DNA of 39,230 nt from a virus, in IMG/VR virus record IMGVR_UViG_3300048927_000817, positions 1-39,230 of that record; one strand, 5' to 3'. Shown here piece after piece: positions 22,182 to 29,900 of the stretch (positions are counted from its first letter, which is position 1; each line of letters starts with the position of its first letter). A program made the translations under genes and the position numbers. The notes under the pieces were generated by a model. It was not told the DNA's origin. It was given only the letters and a program-made list of their open reading frames with translations, and did not search any database.

Positions 22182-22236
22182 GGCGGGGCGCTCCGGCGTC
22201 CCGCCCTCCTTCTCGCGCGTGTTCGTCAGGCGCGAG
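22182..22236 (+). other. Tandem hairpins after the capsid gene
   Basis: Two stable stems lie in the 87-base gap: a nine-pair stem GGCGGGGCG / CGTCCCGCC (22182-22205, one G-T pair) and CTCGCGC (22212-22218) / GCGCGAG (22230-22236). No T run follows. They may protect the capsid mRNA 3' end or reduce read-through into the joining genes. Confidence 0.5.
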
Positions 22237-22262
22237 GCGGGGTGGAAACGTAGGAGACTAAC

Positions 22263-22541
22263 ATGGCTGCCACGACGAAAACCGTATCTGCCGCCAAGAC
22301 CACGACGGCCGCTCCCAAGACTGAAACCGCCGCCTCGGTCGAGGCGTCCGGCGCAATTATCGAGGATGTTGCGAAGGCGGTGGTCGATCTGACGCATCCG
22401 GCCGTGGATTCGAACCCACGGGCGAGCGCGCCGGACCATGCCAACCTGATCGATTTCAACGATCCGACGATCAGCGCAAAGGAGGCTGTCGCGAAGAACT
22501 TGGCCGCCGCGGCTGACGCTGACGTCGACCAGGCCGACTGA
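22263..22541 (+). CDS. Small head-region protein, hypothetical
   Basis: A 92-residue protein. The first 30 residues are rich in Ala, Thr and Lys (MAATTKTVSAAKTTTAAPKT), and the rest contains a helix (EASGAIIEDVAKAVVDL) and an acidic end. AGGAG precedes ATG 22263. Position between capsid and connector suggests a head accessory or decoration protein, but the composition is low-complexity and no family is recognised. Its middle includes a near-palindrome CCGTGG-ATTCGAAC-CCACGG that resembles a tRNA T-arm by chance. Confidence 0.66.
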   Translation: MAATTKTVSAAKTTTAAPKTETAASVEASGAIIEDVAKAVVDLTHPAVDSNPRASAPDHANLIDFNDPTISAKEAVAKNLAAAADADVDQAD

Positions 22542-22567
22542 GAAAAGCGGCTGAAGGACCCGCAACC

Positions 22568-23149
22568 ATGATCTTTGAGCTGCTGCACGCGCCGTTCCCG
22601 GACGGGTACGGAGAAGCGATCCTGTCGCTTCAGGCATGCAAAGACCATCTGCGAGCCGATGGCGATGACGAAGACGATCTGATCGAGGCGCTGCGTGACG
22701 CCTCGATCGACTTCGTCGAGCGCTACTGCTCGGTCAAAATGGGTCCGACCGAGGGAATTGAGTGGACTGCCCAAGGCTTTCCGGCGCAGGCTCGATGGCC
22801 TCTGTCGCTGAGCGTGGCGCCCGTCACCGCAATTACCTCTGTTGACTGGCTCGACCGCAGCGGCACCGCCGTTGACGGTGCTGTTGACGATTTTCGGATC
22901 ACTCCGTCGGGCGACGTGCTTCCGAAACTCGGTTCCCGTTGGCCGGCCAATGTCGGTGGCGATGTACGATTTCAGTTTTCTGCAGGATACGCCGAAGGTG
23001 CGGCGCCGCCCTCGTTGATTTCGGCCGTTCGCCTCTTTCTCGGCCATCTCTACAAGAACCGTGAGGCGGTTACCGACCGAGGGACTGAAGGCGAAGTGCC
23101 CTTTGGCGTTCGCCAGCTCTGCGCGCCGTTTCGCCGGGTGCTGATCTGA
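22568..23149 (+). CDS. Head-tail connector, gp6-like
   Basis: A 193-residue protein of the HK97 gp6/DUF-type head-tail connector family. Typical features are the early helical region (LQACKDHLRADGDDEDDLIE, then ALRDASIDFVERYC), a beta core with WPLSLSVAPVTAITSVDWLD and the C-terminal helix (PPSLISAVRLFLGHLYKNRE). It forms a ring beneath the portal. AAGGAC precedes ATG 22568, and its stop overlaps the next start (TGATG). Confidence 0.85.
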   Translation: MIFELLHAPFPDGYGEAILSLQACKDHLRADGDDEDDLIEALRDASIDFVERYCSVKMGPTEGIEWTAQGFPAQARWPLSLSVAPVTAITSVDWLDRSGTAVDGAVDDFRITPSGDVLPKLGSRWPANVGGDVRFQFSAGYAEGAAPPSLISAVRLFLGHLYKNREAVTDRGTEGEVPFGVRQLCAPFRRVLI

Positions 23150-23502
23150 TGGGCATGATCGCTGCGGGCTCGCTGGATCGTCGCATCCAGTTCGAGCGGC
23201 CGGTCACTACCCGTGATCCGACTTACAACACGTCGAAGACGACCTGGGAGCCGCATGTGAAAGTGTGGGCGCAGGTGCGGGACGTGCTGCCGAGCCGCGC
23301 GGAGAGCGTGGACGAAAGCATTTCCATCCAGCGTCGGCCAGCACGCGTTCGGATCCGTTACCGCGAAGACATCACCGCTGACATGCGTGTCATCTACAAG
23401 GGCCGGGTGATGGAGATCATCAGCGGCCCTGCAGAACTGGGTCGGCGCGAAGGCCTAGAGATGATGGTCGAAGAGCTATCAACCCATGGAGACGCCCCGT
23501 GA
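23149..23502 (+). CDS. Head closure / head-tail adaptor protein
   Basis: A 117-residue protein of the SPP1 gp16-like head-closure family. Signature segments are AGSLDRRIQFERPVTTRDPT, WEPHVKVWAQVRDVLPSRAE, and VRIRYREDITADMRVIYKGR, which give the small beta-barrel with family-typical I-x-Y-R. It would seal the connector after packaging and offer a surface for the tail. The start overlaps the previous stop; the end overlaps the next gene as GTGA. Confidence 0.88.
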   Translation: MGMIAAGSLDRRIQFERPVTTRDPTYNTSKTTWEPHVKVWAQVRDVLPSRAESVDESISIQRRPARVRIRYREDITADMRVIYKGRVMEIISGPAELGRREGLEMMVEELSTHGDAP

Positions 23503-23822
23503 GCGACAGCGAATACCACATGGTCGAGTTTCGCCCGGTGAACGGTGGGCCTGTGCAACTGGTCCGCGGCCGGAAGAAGACCGAAGCCGAATTGCAGGCA
23601 GAAGCGGAGGCCGAGGCTGTGCCCGAGAACGAGGAATCAGCGTCCCTTCTGATCCGCGTCGTCGATGGCTGCTACACGGCAGGCGGAAAAGCCCTTTTGC
23701 TGTGCGATCAGGACGGCAAATTCCTGCCTAACCAGGTAGGCGCTACGGTGAAGCAGGACGATGAGCGCACTGAAATCACGGTGACGTTCCTCGTGGACGG
23801 TGAAGGGGTGAGCTTCGCATGA
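23499..23822 (+). CDS. Hypothetical head-tail region protein
   Basis: A 107-residue protein starting at GTG 23499, overlapping the head-closure stop. It contains a Glu/Ala-rich helix (KKTEAELQAEAEAEAVPENE) followed by a beta-rich half (SLLIRVVDGCYTAGGKALLL, then EITVTFLVDGEGVSFA). I do not recognise a family. Its position among the joining genes and four-base overlaps at both ends make co-translation likely. Confidence 0.7.
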   Translation: MSDSEYHMVEFRPVNGGPVQLVRGRKKTEAELQAEAEAEAVPENEESASLLIRVVDGCYTAGGKALLLCDQDGKFLPNQVGATVKQDDERTEITVTFLVDGEGVSFA

Positions 23823-24382
23823 GCAAGCAGTTCCCCGTCACCGGCCTTAAGGATGTGGACGCATACCTTTCGGCATTGCCCAAGAACATCCAGAAGAACG
23901 CCGTCCGATCAGGGCTCCGTCAGGGGGCGATCCAGATCGCGAGAGAGGCAGAGCAGCGCGCACCGGGCCGCATTGCCAATTCTATCAAGGTGGGGAGCGC
24001 ACGGGCGAACGAGGACGGGACGATCTCGATCCGCGTCTACGTGGATGAGCGCAAGGGCACGATCGGTTTCGTCGGTTATTTCTTAGAATACGGTGTTGCG
24101 CCGCACCTGATCGCGCGGACCGGCGGGGGCGAAGGCCGCGTTGCCATCCGTAAGGCTAAGGAAGGCAAGGGTAAGATCAAGAGCCGCGTTATGAAAATCG
24201 GAGACCGCTACGTTTCCGGAATCATCAGCCATCCTGGACATGCCGCGCACCCTTTCATGCGCCCTGCGCTGGACGCGAAGGCAAAGCAGGCCATCGAGGC
24301 GTTCGCAGACCAGATCCAGAATTACATCTATGGCAAGACCGGGCTGATAACGCCCTATGTCGACGTGGGCGAGGCCGCCTGA
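23819..24382 (+). CDS. HK97 gp10-like neck/tail protein
   Basis: A 187-residue protein of the HK97 gp10 family. Residues 8-45 (LKDVDAYLSALPKNIQKNAV, GLRQGAIQIAREAEQRAP) and the segments FLEYGVAPHLIARTG and HPGHAAHPFMRPALDAKAKQ are characteristic: the E-Y-G and H-P-F-M-R-P-A motifs are conserved in the family. It belongs to the head-tail interface, possibly at the tail end. The start is ATG 23819, overlapping the preceding stop as ATGA. Confidence 0.9.
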   Translation: MSKQFPVTGLKDVDAYLSALPKNIQKNAVRSGLRQGAIQIAREAEQRAPGRIANSIKVGSARANEDGTISIRVYVDERKGTIGFVGYFLEYGVAPHLIARTGGGEGRVAIRKAKEGKGKIKSRVMKIGDRYVSGIISHPGHAAHPFMRPALDAKAKQAIEAFADQIQNYIYGKTGLITPYVDVGEAA

Positions 24383-24789
24383 TGGACGGCGTTGCAGCCT
24401 TGCGCGCCGTCCTGGCCGCCAATGCCGATCTGGTCGCCATCGTGGCGCCCGAAAATATCAGTGCCGGCCCCCGTCCTGTCGGTATGCCGCTGCCGTCGGT
24501 CATGATTTCCCGCGTGTCTGCTAATGATCGCAACATCCCTTCACCCGGCACGACGCGGCATGTTCGCGAGCGGGTGCAGGTCACGGTGCTGGCCCGCAAC
24601 TACCCGCAGCAGAAGGTCCTTCTGCGCGCGGTACGACATGCTGCTGCTGACCGCTCGGGCATCGAGGTGCCTGGCATCGCCAACATCACCATCCACACCG
24701 AATCTGCTGGGCCGGATTTCATGTCCGAAGACACATCCATCTGGATCGGGGTGCAGGATTTCATCCTAACCTACACGGAGACACGCTGA
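24382..24789 (+). CDS. Tail terminator/completion protein, DUF3168-like
   Basis: A 135-residue protein with the tail-completion pattern: an N-terminal helix (ALRAVLAANADLVAIVAPEN), LPSVMISRVSANDR, a central VRERVQVTVLARNYPQQKVL strand-helix unit, and a final strand around SIWIGVQDFILTYTETR. Such proteins cap the tail tube and join it to the head. The start overlaps the gp10-like stop by one base, and the stop overlaps the next start in the same way. Confidence 0.82.
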   Translation: MDGVAALRAVLAANADLVAIVAPENISAGPRPVGMPLPSVMISRVSANDRNIPSPGTTRHVRERVQVTVLARNYPQQKVLLRAVRHAAADRSGIEVPGIANITIHTESAGPDFMSEDTSIWIGVQDFILTYTETR

Positions 24790-24977
24790 TGATCGACGCC
24801 ATCGCCACCCGGCGCACGACCCTGAACGGCAAGACCTATGAGAAGGGCGCCATCGTCCCCATGCCCGCGCAGCAGCTCGAAGACCTCAAACCGACCAAGC
24901 GGTTCACGGGCGCACCGGCGAAAAAGGTGACGTCCGGCAAGGCCGACGACACCAAATCGAGCGCCGCCGCCGACTGA
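24789..24977 (+). CDS. Small tail-region protein, hypothetical
   Basis: A 62-residue protein. The first 40 residues (TRRTTLNGKTYEKGAIVPMP, then QQLEDLKPTKRF) look like a small beta unit, perhaps SH3-like. The end is Lys/Ser/Asp/Ala-rich and likely disordered. It shares one base with the previous gene and is followed by an intrinsic terminator, so it closes the head-joining transcription unit. Confidence 0.7.
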   Translation: MIDAIATRRTTLNGKTYEKGAIVPMPAQQLEDLKPTKRFTGAPAKKVTSGKADDTKSSAAAD

Positions 24978-25006
24978 CACGAGATTGCCGATCCCGGCGA
25001 TGTGAT

Positions 25007-25031
25007 GCCCTGCCTTCGGCGGGGCTTTTTT
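25007..25031 (+). terminator. Intrinsic terminator before tail tube gene
   Basis: Eight-pair stem GCCCTGCC / GGCGGGGC (25007-25025, loop TTC, one T-G pair), followed by six T (25026-25031). Very similar in sequence to the terminator after the next gene. Confidence 0.85.
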
Positions 25032-25044
25032 ATGGAGCAATGAA

Positions 25045-25512
25045 ATGGCTGTAAGCACCAGCGCCGGGACGAAGTTCTCGGTTTCCGCCGCCGCGCCGGC
25101 TACCTACAACGAGGCGGGATATTCGGCCTTGGCCTTTACCGAGGTGGGCGAAGTCAGCGACCTGGGAGACCTGCCCGAGCGGGTCTACGAGGTCGTTTCG
25201 TGGCGCAACATTGCCAATCGCGGCGAGAGCAAGGCCAAGGGCGGTTATACCCTCGGGAGCCAGACGATCACTGTCGGCATCGACCCCGATGACGCGGGGC
25301 AGGATCTTATCGACACTTTGAGCCGCTCCGACGATCCGGCCTCCATCTCGTTCGAGCATCCCAAGCTGGGCACCATCTACGGCCGTGCGCTGGCGATGGG
25401 CGGCACCCGCAACTATGGCGACGTCAACACGATCGCCACCCGTCAGATCACGCTGGAATGGACCATCGTGAGCCAGGAGGAAGACGGCATCGTCTACGTT
25501 CCGGCGCCCTGA
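25045..25512 (+). CDS. Major tail tube protein
   Basis: A 155-residue tail tube protein. The sequence fits the family: an N-terminal strand (MAVSTSAGTKFSVSAAAPAT), FTEVGEVSDLGDLPERVYEV, GSQTITVGIDPDDAGQDLID, DPASISFEHPKLGTIYGRAL, and a final strand QITLEWTIVSQEEDGIVYV. Many copies would stack to form the tail tube. GGAG precedes ATG 25045. The gene stands alone between two intrinsic terminators, which lets it be expressed at a level different from its neighbours. Confidence 0.85.
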   Translation: MAVSTSAGTKFSVSAAAPATYNEAGYSALAFTEVGEVSDLGDLPERVYEVVSWRNIANRGESKAKGGYTLGSQTITVGIDPDDAGQDLIDTLSRSDDPASISFEHPKLGTIYGRALAMGGTRNYGDVNTIATRQITLEWTIVSQEEDGIVYVPAP

Positions 25513-25539
25513 CAACATCCTACAGCCCCTGAGCTTATG

Positions 25540-25561
25540 CCCTGCCTCTGGCGGGGTTTTT
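25540..25561 (+). terminator. Intrinsic terminator after tail tube gene
   Basis: Seven-pair stem CCCTGCC / GGCGGGG (25540-25556, loop TCT) followed by five T (25557-25561). It matches the terminator at 25007 in almost every stem position, and both are set in the same TATGCC/TGATGCC and ATG surroundings. Confidence 0.82.
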
Positions 25562-25618
25562 CATGTCCGGCCTGCCGTCAGGGCGGTGGGCCGGGCACCT
25601 TCCCTGAAAGGTTCAAGA

Positions 25619-26068
25619 ATGCCTCTCGACATCACCACCAAGCGCGTTGCCGATGTCAGCGACCTGCCCGTCAAGAACGCGGACGGCTCGCCCATGATCG
25701 ACCCGGACACCGGCAACCCCATCACTGCCGTCGTATTCGGCCCCGCCACCAAGGTCTGGCAGGCCGCCGATGGTCTGCGCCGGCGCAAGGGCATCAAGCG
25801 GTCGCGCGAAGCCAACGGCAAGTTCGAAGCTGCGCTTGATCACGAGGTGCCGGACACCATCGAATTTCTGTGCGCGATCACGAAGCGGTTCAACGGCATC
25901 GAGATCAGCGGCGTTCAGGGCGATGCCGACACCGTCCGCGCCGTCTACACCGATGCGAACCTCGGCTTCGTGCGTGACCACATGTTTGAAGATACCCGGA
26001 ACTGGGAAAATTTTATGAAGGCCTCGCAGACGCCCTCGACCTCTGGGTTCGGCAACTCGCCTGGCTGA
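25619..26068 (+). CDS. Tail assembly chaperone, G part
   Basis: A 149-residue protein equivalent in position to lambda gpG. Recognisable segments are TKRVADVSDLPVKNADGSPM, VWQAADGLRRRKGIKRSREA, and VPDTIEFLCAITKRFNGIEI. Such proteins wrap the tape measure during tail assembly. AAAGG lies before ATG 25619. At codons 130-132 the reading frame crosses A-AAT-TTT (26008-26014), and ribosomes that slip back by one base continue into a second open frame. The zero-frame ends in a short low-complexity tail (SQTPSTSGFGNSPG). Confidence 0.85.
   Translation: MPLDITTKRVADVSDLPVKNADGSPMIDPDTGNPITAVVFGPATKVWQAADGLRRRKGIKRSREANGKFEAALDHEVPDTIEFLCAITKRFNGIEISGVQGDADTVRAVYTDANLGFVRDHMFEDTRNWENFMKASQTPSTSGFGNSPG
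26008..26014 (+). promoter_or_regulatory. -1 ribosomal frameshift slippery site A-AAT-TTT
   Basis: The zero frame reads GAA-AAT-TTT-ATG. The heptamer AAATTTT fits the X-XXY-YYZ rule exactly: both tRNAs can re-pair after a step back to AAA-TTT. The next codon becomes TAT and the -1 frame runs open to 26478 with good protein sequence (YEGLADALDLWVRQLAWLNA). The zero frame stops 52 bases later. Confidence 0.85.
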
Positions 26069-26478
26069 ACGCTGCACCTGAAACCAAATCCACCGGCAAG
26101 GGAGCGCCTCCCGAGCCGGTGTCGAGGTTTGAGACCATGAAGGCGCAGGGTTGCGAGCCAGTCCTGCCCTTCAATCCCGCCCCGCACATTACCGACTGGC
26201 TTTTCGAAATCGGCCCGATGGCCGGTGAAGGCCCGATAGACTGGCAGGACATGGTCGCATGGTCGCAGCTGACTGGCATCGACCTTAATCCGTGGGAGGC
26301 GAGGACCCTGCGGCGGTTGTCCAAGGCTTTCGTCAACCAGCGGTGCGATGCGCGGAAAGCCAATTGCCCTGAGCCGCTCGTGCAAGCCGATGAGGTTGCC
26401 GTGCGCAAGAAGGTGGAAGGGCAGTTCGCGGCGATGGTGGCGGCGCTGGGACGTGAGACTCGTCAAAACCCTGACTGA
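26014..26478 (+). CDS. Tail assembly chaperone, T part (made by -1 frameshift)
   Basis: The -1 frame from 26014 encodes 154 residues, beginning YEGLADALDLWVRQLAWLNA and containing TDWLFEIGPMAGEGPIDWQD and SQLTGIDLNPWEARTLRRLS. It has no good start of its own; GTG 26119 lacks a ribosome site and would drop a well-formed N-terminus. The fusion (25619-26014 then 26014-26478) is 286 residues. In lambda the gpGT ratio is critical for tail length control. The segment ITDWLFEIGP-like plus NPWEARTLRRLSKAFVNQ is shared with chaperones next to tape measure genes in other phages. Confidence 0.85.
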   Translation, partial: YEGLADALDLWVRQLAWLNAAPETKSTGKGAPPEPVSRFETMKAQGCEPVLPFNPAPHITDWLFEIGPMAGEGPIDWQDMVAWSQLTGIDLNPWEARTLRRLSKAFVNQRCDARKANCPEPLVQADEVAVRKKVEGQFAAMVAALGRETRQNPD

Positions 26479-26510
26479 TCAGTAGCATCCAGCTTTTTGG
26501 GGTGGATTGG

Positions 26511-26873
26511 ATGCTGAGAGTTGCAGCTGGTTTTCTTGCGGTAATGGCTCTCACCGCGTGCGGGGGGCAATATGAGGACGGCATTGACCGGTGCGAAGCT
26601 GATTTGATCAGCGGCCTGAAAGCGCCTTCAACCTACAAGCGGATCAACGCCCAAGCTATCCTCATAACCGAGGAAATCTCACGTAAGTCTAACGAGGAAC
26701 TGCGGAAAATGGGCGTTCCGGAGGGTGAGATAGATGCGCGCGAGGGCGACTACCTCTCCGTTAATATCGAATATGACGCTTCGAATTCCTTCGGGGTTCC
26801 TCTGAGGGATACGCGCTTTTGCCGCTTCCCAATGACGAGCGGAAAACCAGACTACGATCATATGCTTAAGTAA
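26511..26873 (+). CDS. Lipoprotein, probable moron
   Basis: A 120-residue protein with a lipoprotein signal: MLRVAAGFLAVMALTACGGQ, lipobox LTAC with Cys17. The mature part is about 104 residues, charged, with two more Cys (one early at DRC, one at RFC) and sequence such as SEELRKMGVPEGEID-like stretch; no family is recognised. It is visibly lower in GC than the tail genes around it and uses codons like ATA and TTA-type more often. It is followed by an intrinsic terminator and sits between the tail chaperone and tape measure, which are normally adjacent. This fits a moron expressed in lysogens, for example for superinfection exclusion. GTG 26502 is an alternative start. Confidence 0.75.
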   Translation: MLRVAAGFLAVMALTACGGQYEDGIDRCEADLISGLKAPSTYKRINAQAILITEEISRKSNEELRKMGVPEGEIDAREGDYLSVNIEYDASNSFGVPLRDTRFCRFPMTSGKPDYDHMLK

Positions 26874-26933
26874 CTAGACCCGTTGCAGCAGCGTCTCCGA
26901 TCATCGTCGATCTAAACGCATAATAATCTTCCA

Positions 26934-26960
26934 GGGCGGTTCTTCGGAGCCGCCCTTTTT
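26934..26960 (+). terminator. Intrinsic terminator after lipoprotein gene
   Basis: A nine-pair stem GGGCGGTTC / GGAGCCGCCC (26934-26955, TTCG tetraloop, one T-G pair) followed by five T (26956-26960). The stop of the lipoprotein gene is about 60 bases upstream and the tape measure start is 16 bases downstream. Confidence 0.85.
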
Positions 26961-26975
26961 CTATGAGGTAACGGC

Positions 26976-29900
26976 ATGGCGGGCATTCAGGCGGGCGGTG
27001 GCAGCGCCGGGCGGTTGAACATCGAGCTGGTCGCGGAGATCGCGCGCCTGCAATCCGACCTCGATAGAGCGAAGCAGCTAGTCAACGCAGCGTCCGGAGA
27101 CATGGCGAAGTCTGCACGGGCGGCCAATGATAATCTGGCGGCCATTGGACGCGGCGCAGGAGGCGGGTTGCAGCAGTTTTCGCGGGAAATCGCGGCGGTA
27201 AAAGCGCAGCTGGATCCGATGTACGCCGCGCAGCAGCGGTTCAACCAGCAAATGGACGTTCTGGATGACGCGCTCCGCGTAGGCGCGATCCGCCAGCATG
27301 AATATGCAGCTGCAACGGCTCAGGCTCGCTTAGCACTTCAAGAGCACGCGCAGGCCGTCATGCGAAACCAGGCGGTGCTGGAAGATGTCGGCGACGGTTT
27401 CAAGAAGTCATCCGGCAATGCCCGAAACTTCTCGCTCCAGATGAGCCAGGTAGGTCAGCAGGTTATGGCGGGCACCGGCGTGATCCAGGCGCTGGCGATC
27501 CAGCTCCCGGACATGACTGCCGGCATGCACGGAGCGCAGGAGGGCGCAGGACGCTTCGCTGCGTTCATGGGCGGCCCTTGGGGCATCGCCTTGACCACTG
27601 CAATCGGTCTCGCGGCGACATTTGCAATGACGTTGATTGAGGAAGGCGAATCTCTGGACGCCAATCTGGAGAAGCTGCGCAAGGATGCCGCGCAAACAGC
27701 AGCAACGGCGACCGCGAAGGCTGAGTTCGAGAAGACACTGGACGGCGTCATCGCCGCAATTCGCGAGCAAAGTGAGGCGCTTGATAAGTCGATCATAACT
27801 TCCCAGCAGGCGGAAATTCAAACCTACAACGAGGCCGTACAAAGGCGTAACAACACGGTTGAAATTCGAGAACAGACTGTTGCTCTTCTTGAACAGCAGA
27901 AGGTGCTTGCCGAAAACGCCAAATCTACGAACATATTTGCGGGCGGACCGGGCGGCGCGCAGTCCATCGTCGCCAACCAATATGCTGCGGAAGTAGAACG
28001 GGTCCAACGTGAGCTGGACAAGGCAAAGGCCGCCGTAGCCGACGCCGAGAAGAATGTCCGGAAGGCAGAAATCCCGCGCAATCAGCGGGCGGTGGCAGAG
28101 GCTATGGATGCGGCTGCGGCAGCTACCGGCCGCTATGAGCGCAACCTTGAGAAGTTGAACGCCCAGCGCATCAGTGGGGCGATCAGCCAGAAGCAGTATA
28201 TCGCGCTCGACAGGGCTGCTCAGGAAACGCGCGACAAGGCGATCAAAGCCGCTCAGGACGCGGAGAAAAAGCACCGGCCCACATCCGACGAGCGCCGGGC
28301 GGAGCGGCTCGGCCGCGAGGCTGATGCGACGCAGGCGCTGATCGCGGGTCTCTACAAGTCCGCCGACGCCTATGCCGTCAGCACCGCTGCGGGCATCCGC
28401 GCGCGCGTCGAAGCCGAGGCGACCGCCAAGGGCATCAAGAAGCAGGCCGACGTGCAGTCGTATGTTGCTGCCGAGCTGCGCAGCTATGTGGCCGATCAGG
28501 TCACCGGGTCGGCCGAGGCGGTTGCCGCGATGAACGACCAGACCCGCGCGCAGGAGTTCGTGAACAAGGCCATCAGCAGCGGCGCTCTCGACGCCAGCAA
28601 GGCGTCCGAGGCGCTGGCCGACATGGCCGAGCAGCAGAAGCTCACGACGACCATGGCCGTCGCTGCCATGAACAAAGACGAGGAGGGTTACAAAGCGGCG
28701 AAGAAGGCGCTGAACGACCTGACGGAAGCTCAGCTCGCCAACAAGAAGGCGCGCAAGGCAACCGAGGACGCCATCCAGTCCGCGCAGATCAGCCGCGCGA
28801 TCGAAGACATCCGAACCGAGACGAAGCTGACTTCGGACCTGGGCGCGGCTCGCCTGAAGGCGCTGCGCGGCCTGTCCGGCGCGGCGCTGGAAGACGAACT
28901 GGCCCGGATTGCGCTGGAACAGGAAAAGATCGCCATCCAGGTGCGCGCCGAGACCGAAGCCCGGCGCCTGCGCGACGCTGGCCTGACGAAATCGGCCGAC
29001 TTGAGGATGCAGGAGGCGGAAGCCGCCAAGCAGCAGGCTGATGCTCGCTTCGAGATCGAGAAGCAGACCGTCGCGATCGATCGCTATAACGATCGCTTGC
29101 GCGACACCATCGACCTGCTGGGCGACCTCGGCAAGGTCGGTCAGGGCCTTGGCGCGCTGCTCGGCATCTTCACCGGCAATACAACCGGCATACGTGGCCC
29201 GCTCGGCGACCTGCTCAATACCAGCATGACCGGCAAGAACGACAAGGGCGAGGATATTGCCTCGTCCATCGGCGAGGAAATATCGAAGATCTTCAAGAAG
29301 GACGGCGCATTCGTGAAGGCCGTCGTCCCCGTGCTGCAAAACGCCGCGACGGGCATGGCCGCCAGCTCGGCCCTGTTCGGCAAGCAGTCTGCGTCCGAAC
29401 AGGCCGGGTCTGCAATCGGCGGTGCCCTTGGCGGCAAGATCGCAGAGAAAGCGCTGACCAAGGGCATGAACGACCTCTTCAAGGGGTTGGGCGACTTCGC
29501 CGGTCCGCTTGGCTCGATGCTCGGCGGTGTGCTGGGCAGCGCGCTCGGCGGCGCGTTCACCAAGGTGAAGTGGGGCCGAGTCGATCTGTCGGCGGCGGGT
29601 GTGTCCGGCGCGTCCGGCAACAGCGGTTCCTCGCAGAAGGCCGCGCTGGCCGCTGGCAACAGCATCTATGGCGGCCTTGCCGATCTCGCCTCGCAGTTTG
29701 GCGGCACCATCGGCAACTTCGGGAACATCAGCGTCGGCGTTCGCCATGGTGATTACCGCGTCAATGCCGGGGGCACCTCGCTCAAGGTCAAGAAAGGCGC
29801 AGTCGACTTCAACGACGACGCCGAAGCGGCGGTCGCCTACGCCATGAAGCTGGCGATCGAGCGTGGCGCCATCAACGGCATCCGCGCGTCCACGAACAAC

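Noticed and set aside
22402-22421. CCGTGG-ATTCGAAC-CCACGG, which on the minus strand looks like a tRNA T-arm and could suggest a tRNA or attachment site.
   Set aside because: No matching acceptor, D or anticodon arms are found at tRNA spacing, and the sequence lies inside a coding frame (HPAVDSNPRAS).
26119-26478. GTG 26119 as the start of an independent tail chaperone T gene.
   Set aside because: No ribosome site, and the frame is well-formed protein back to the slippery site, so frameshift expression is the better explanation.
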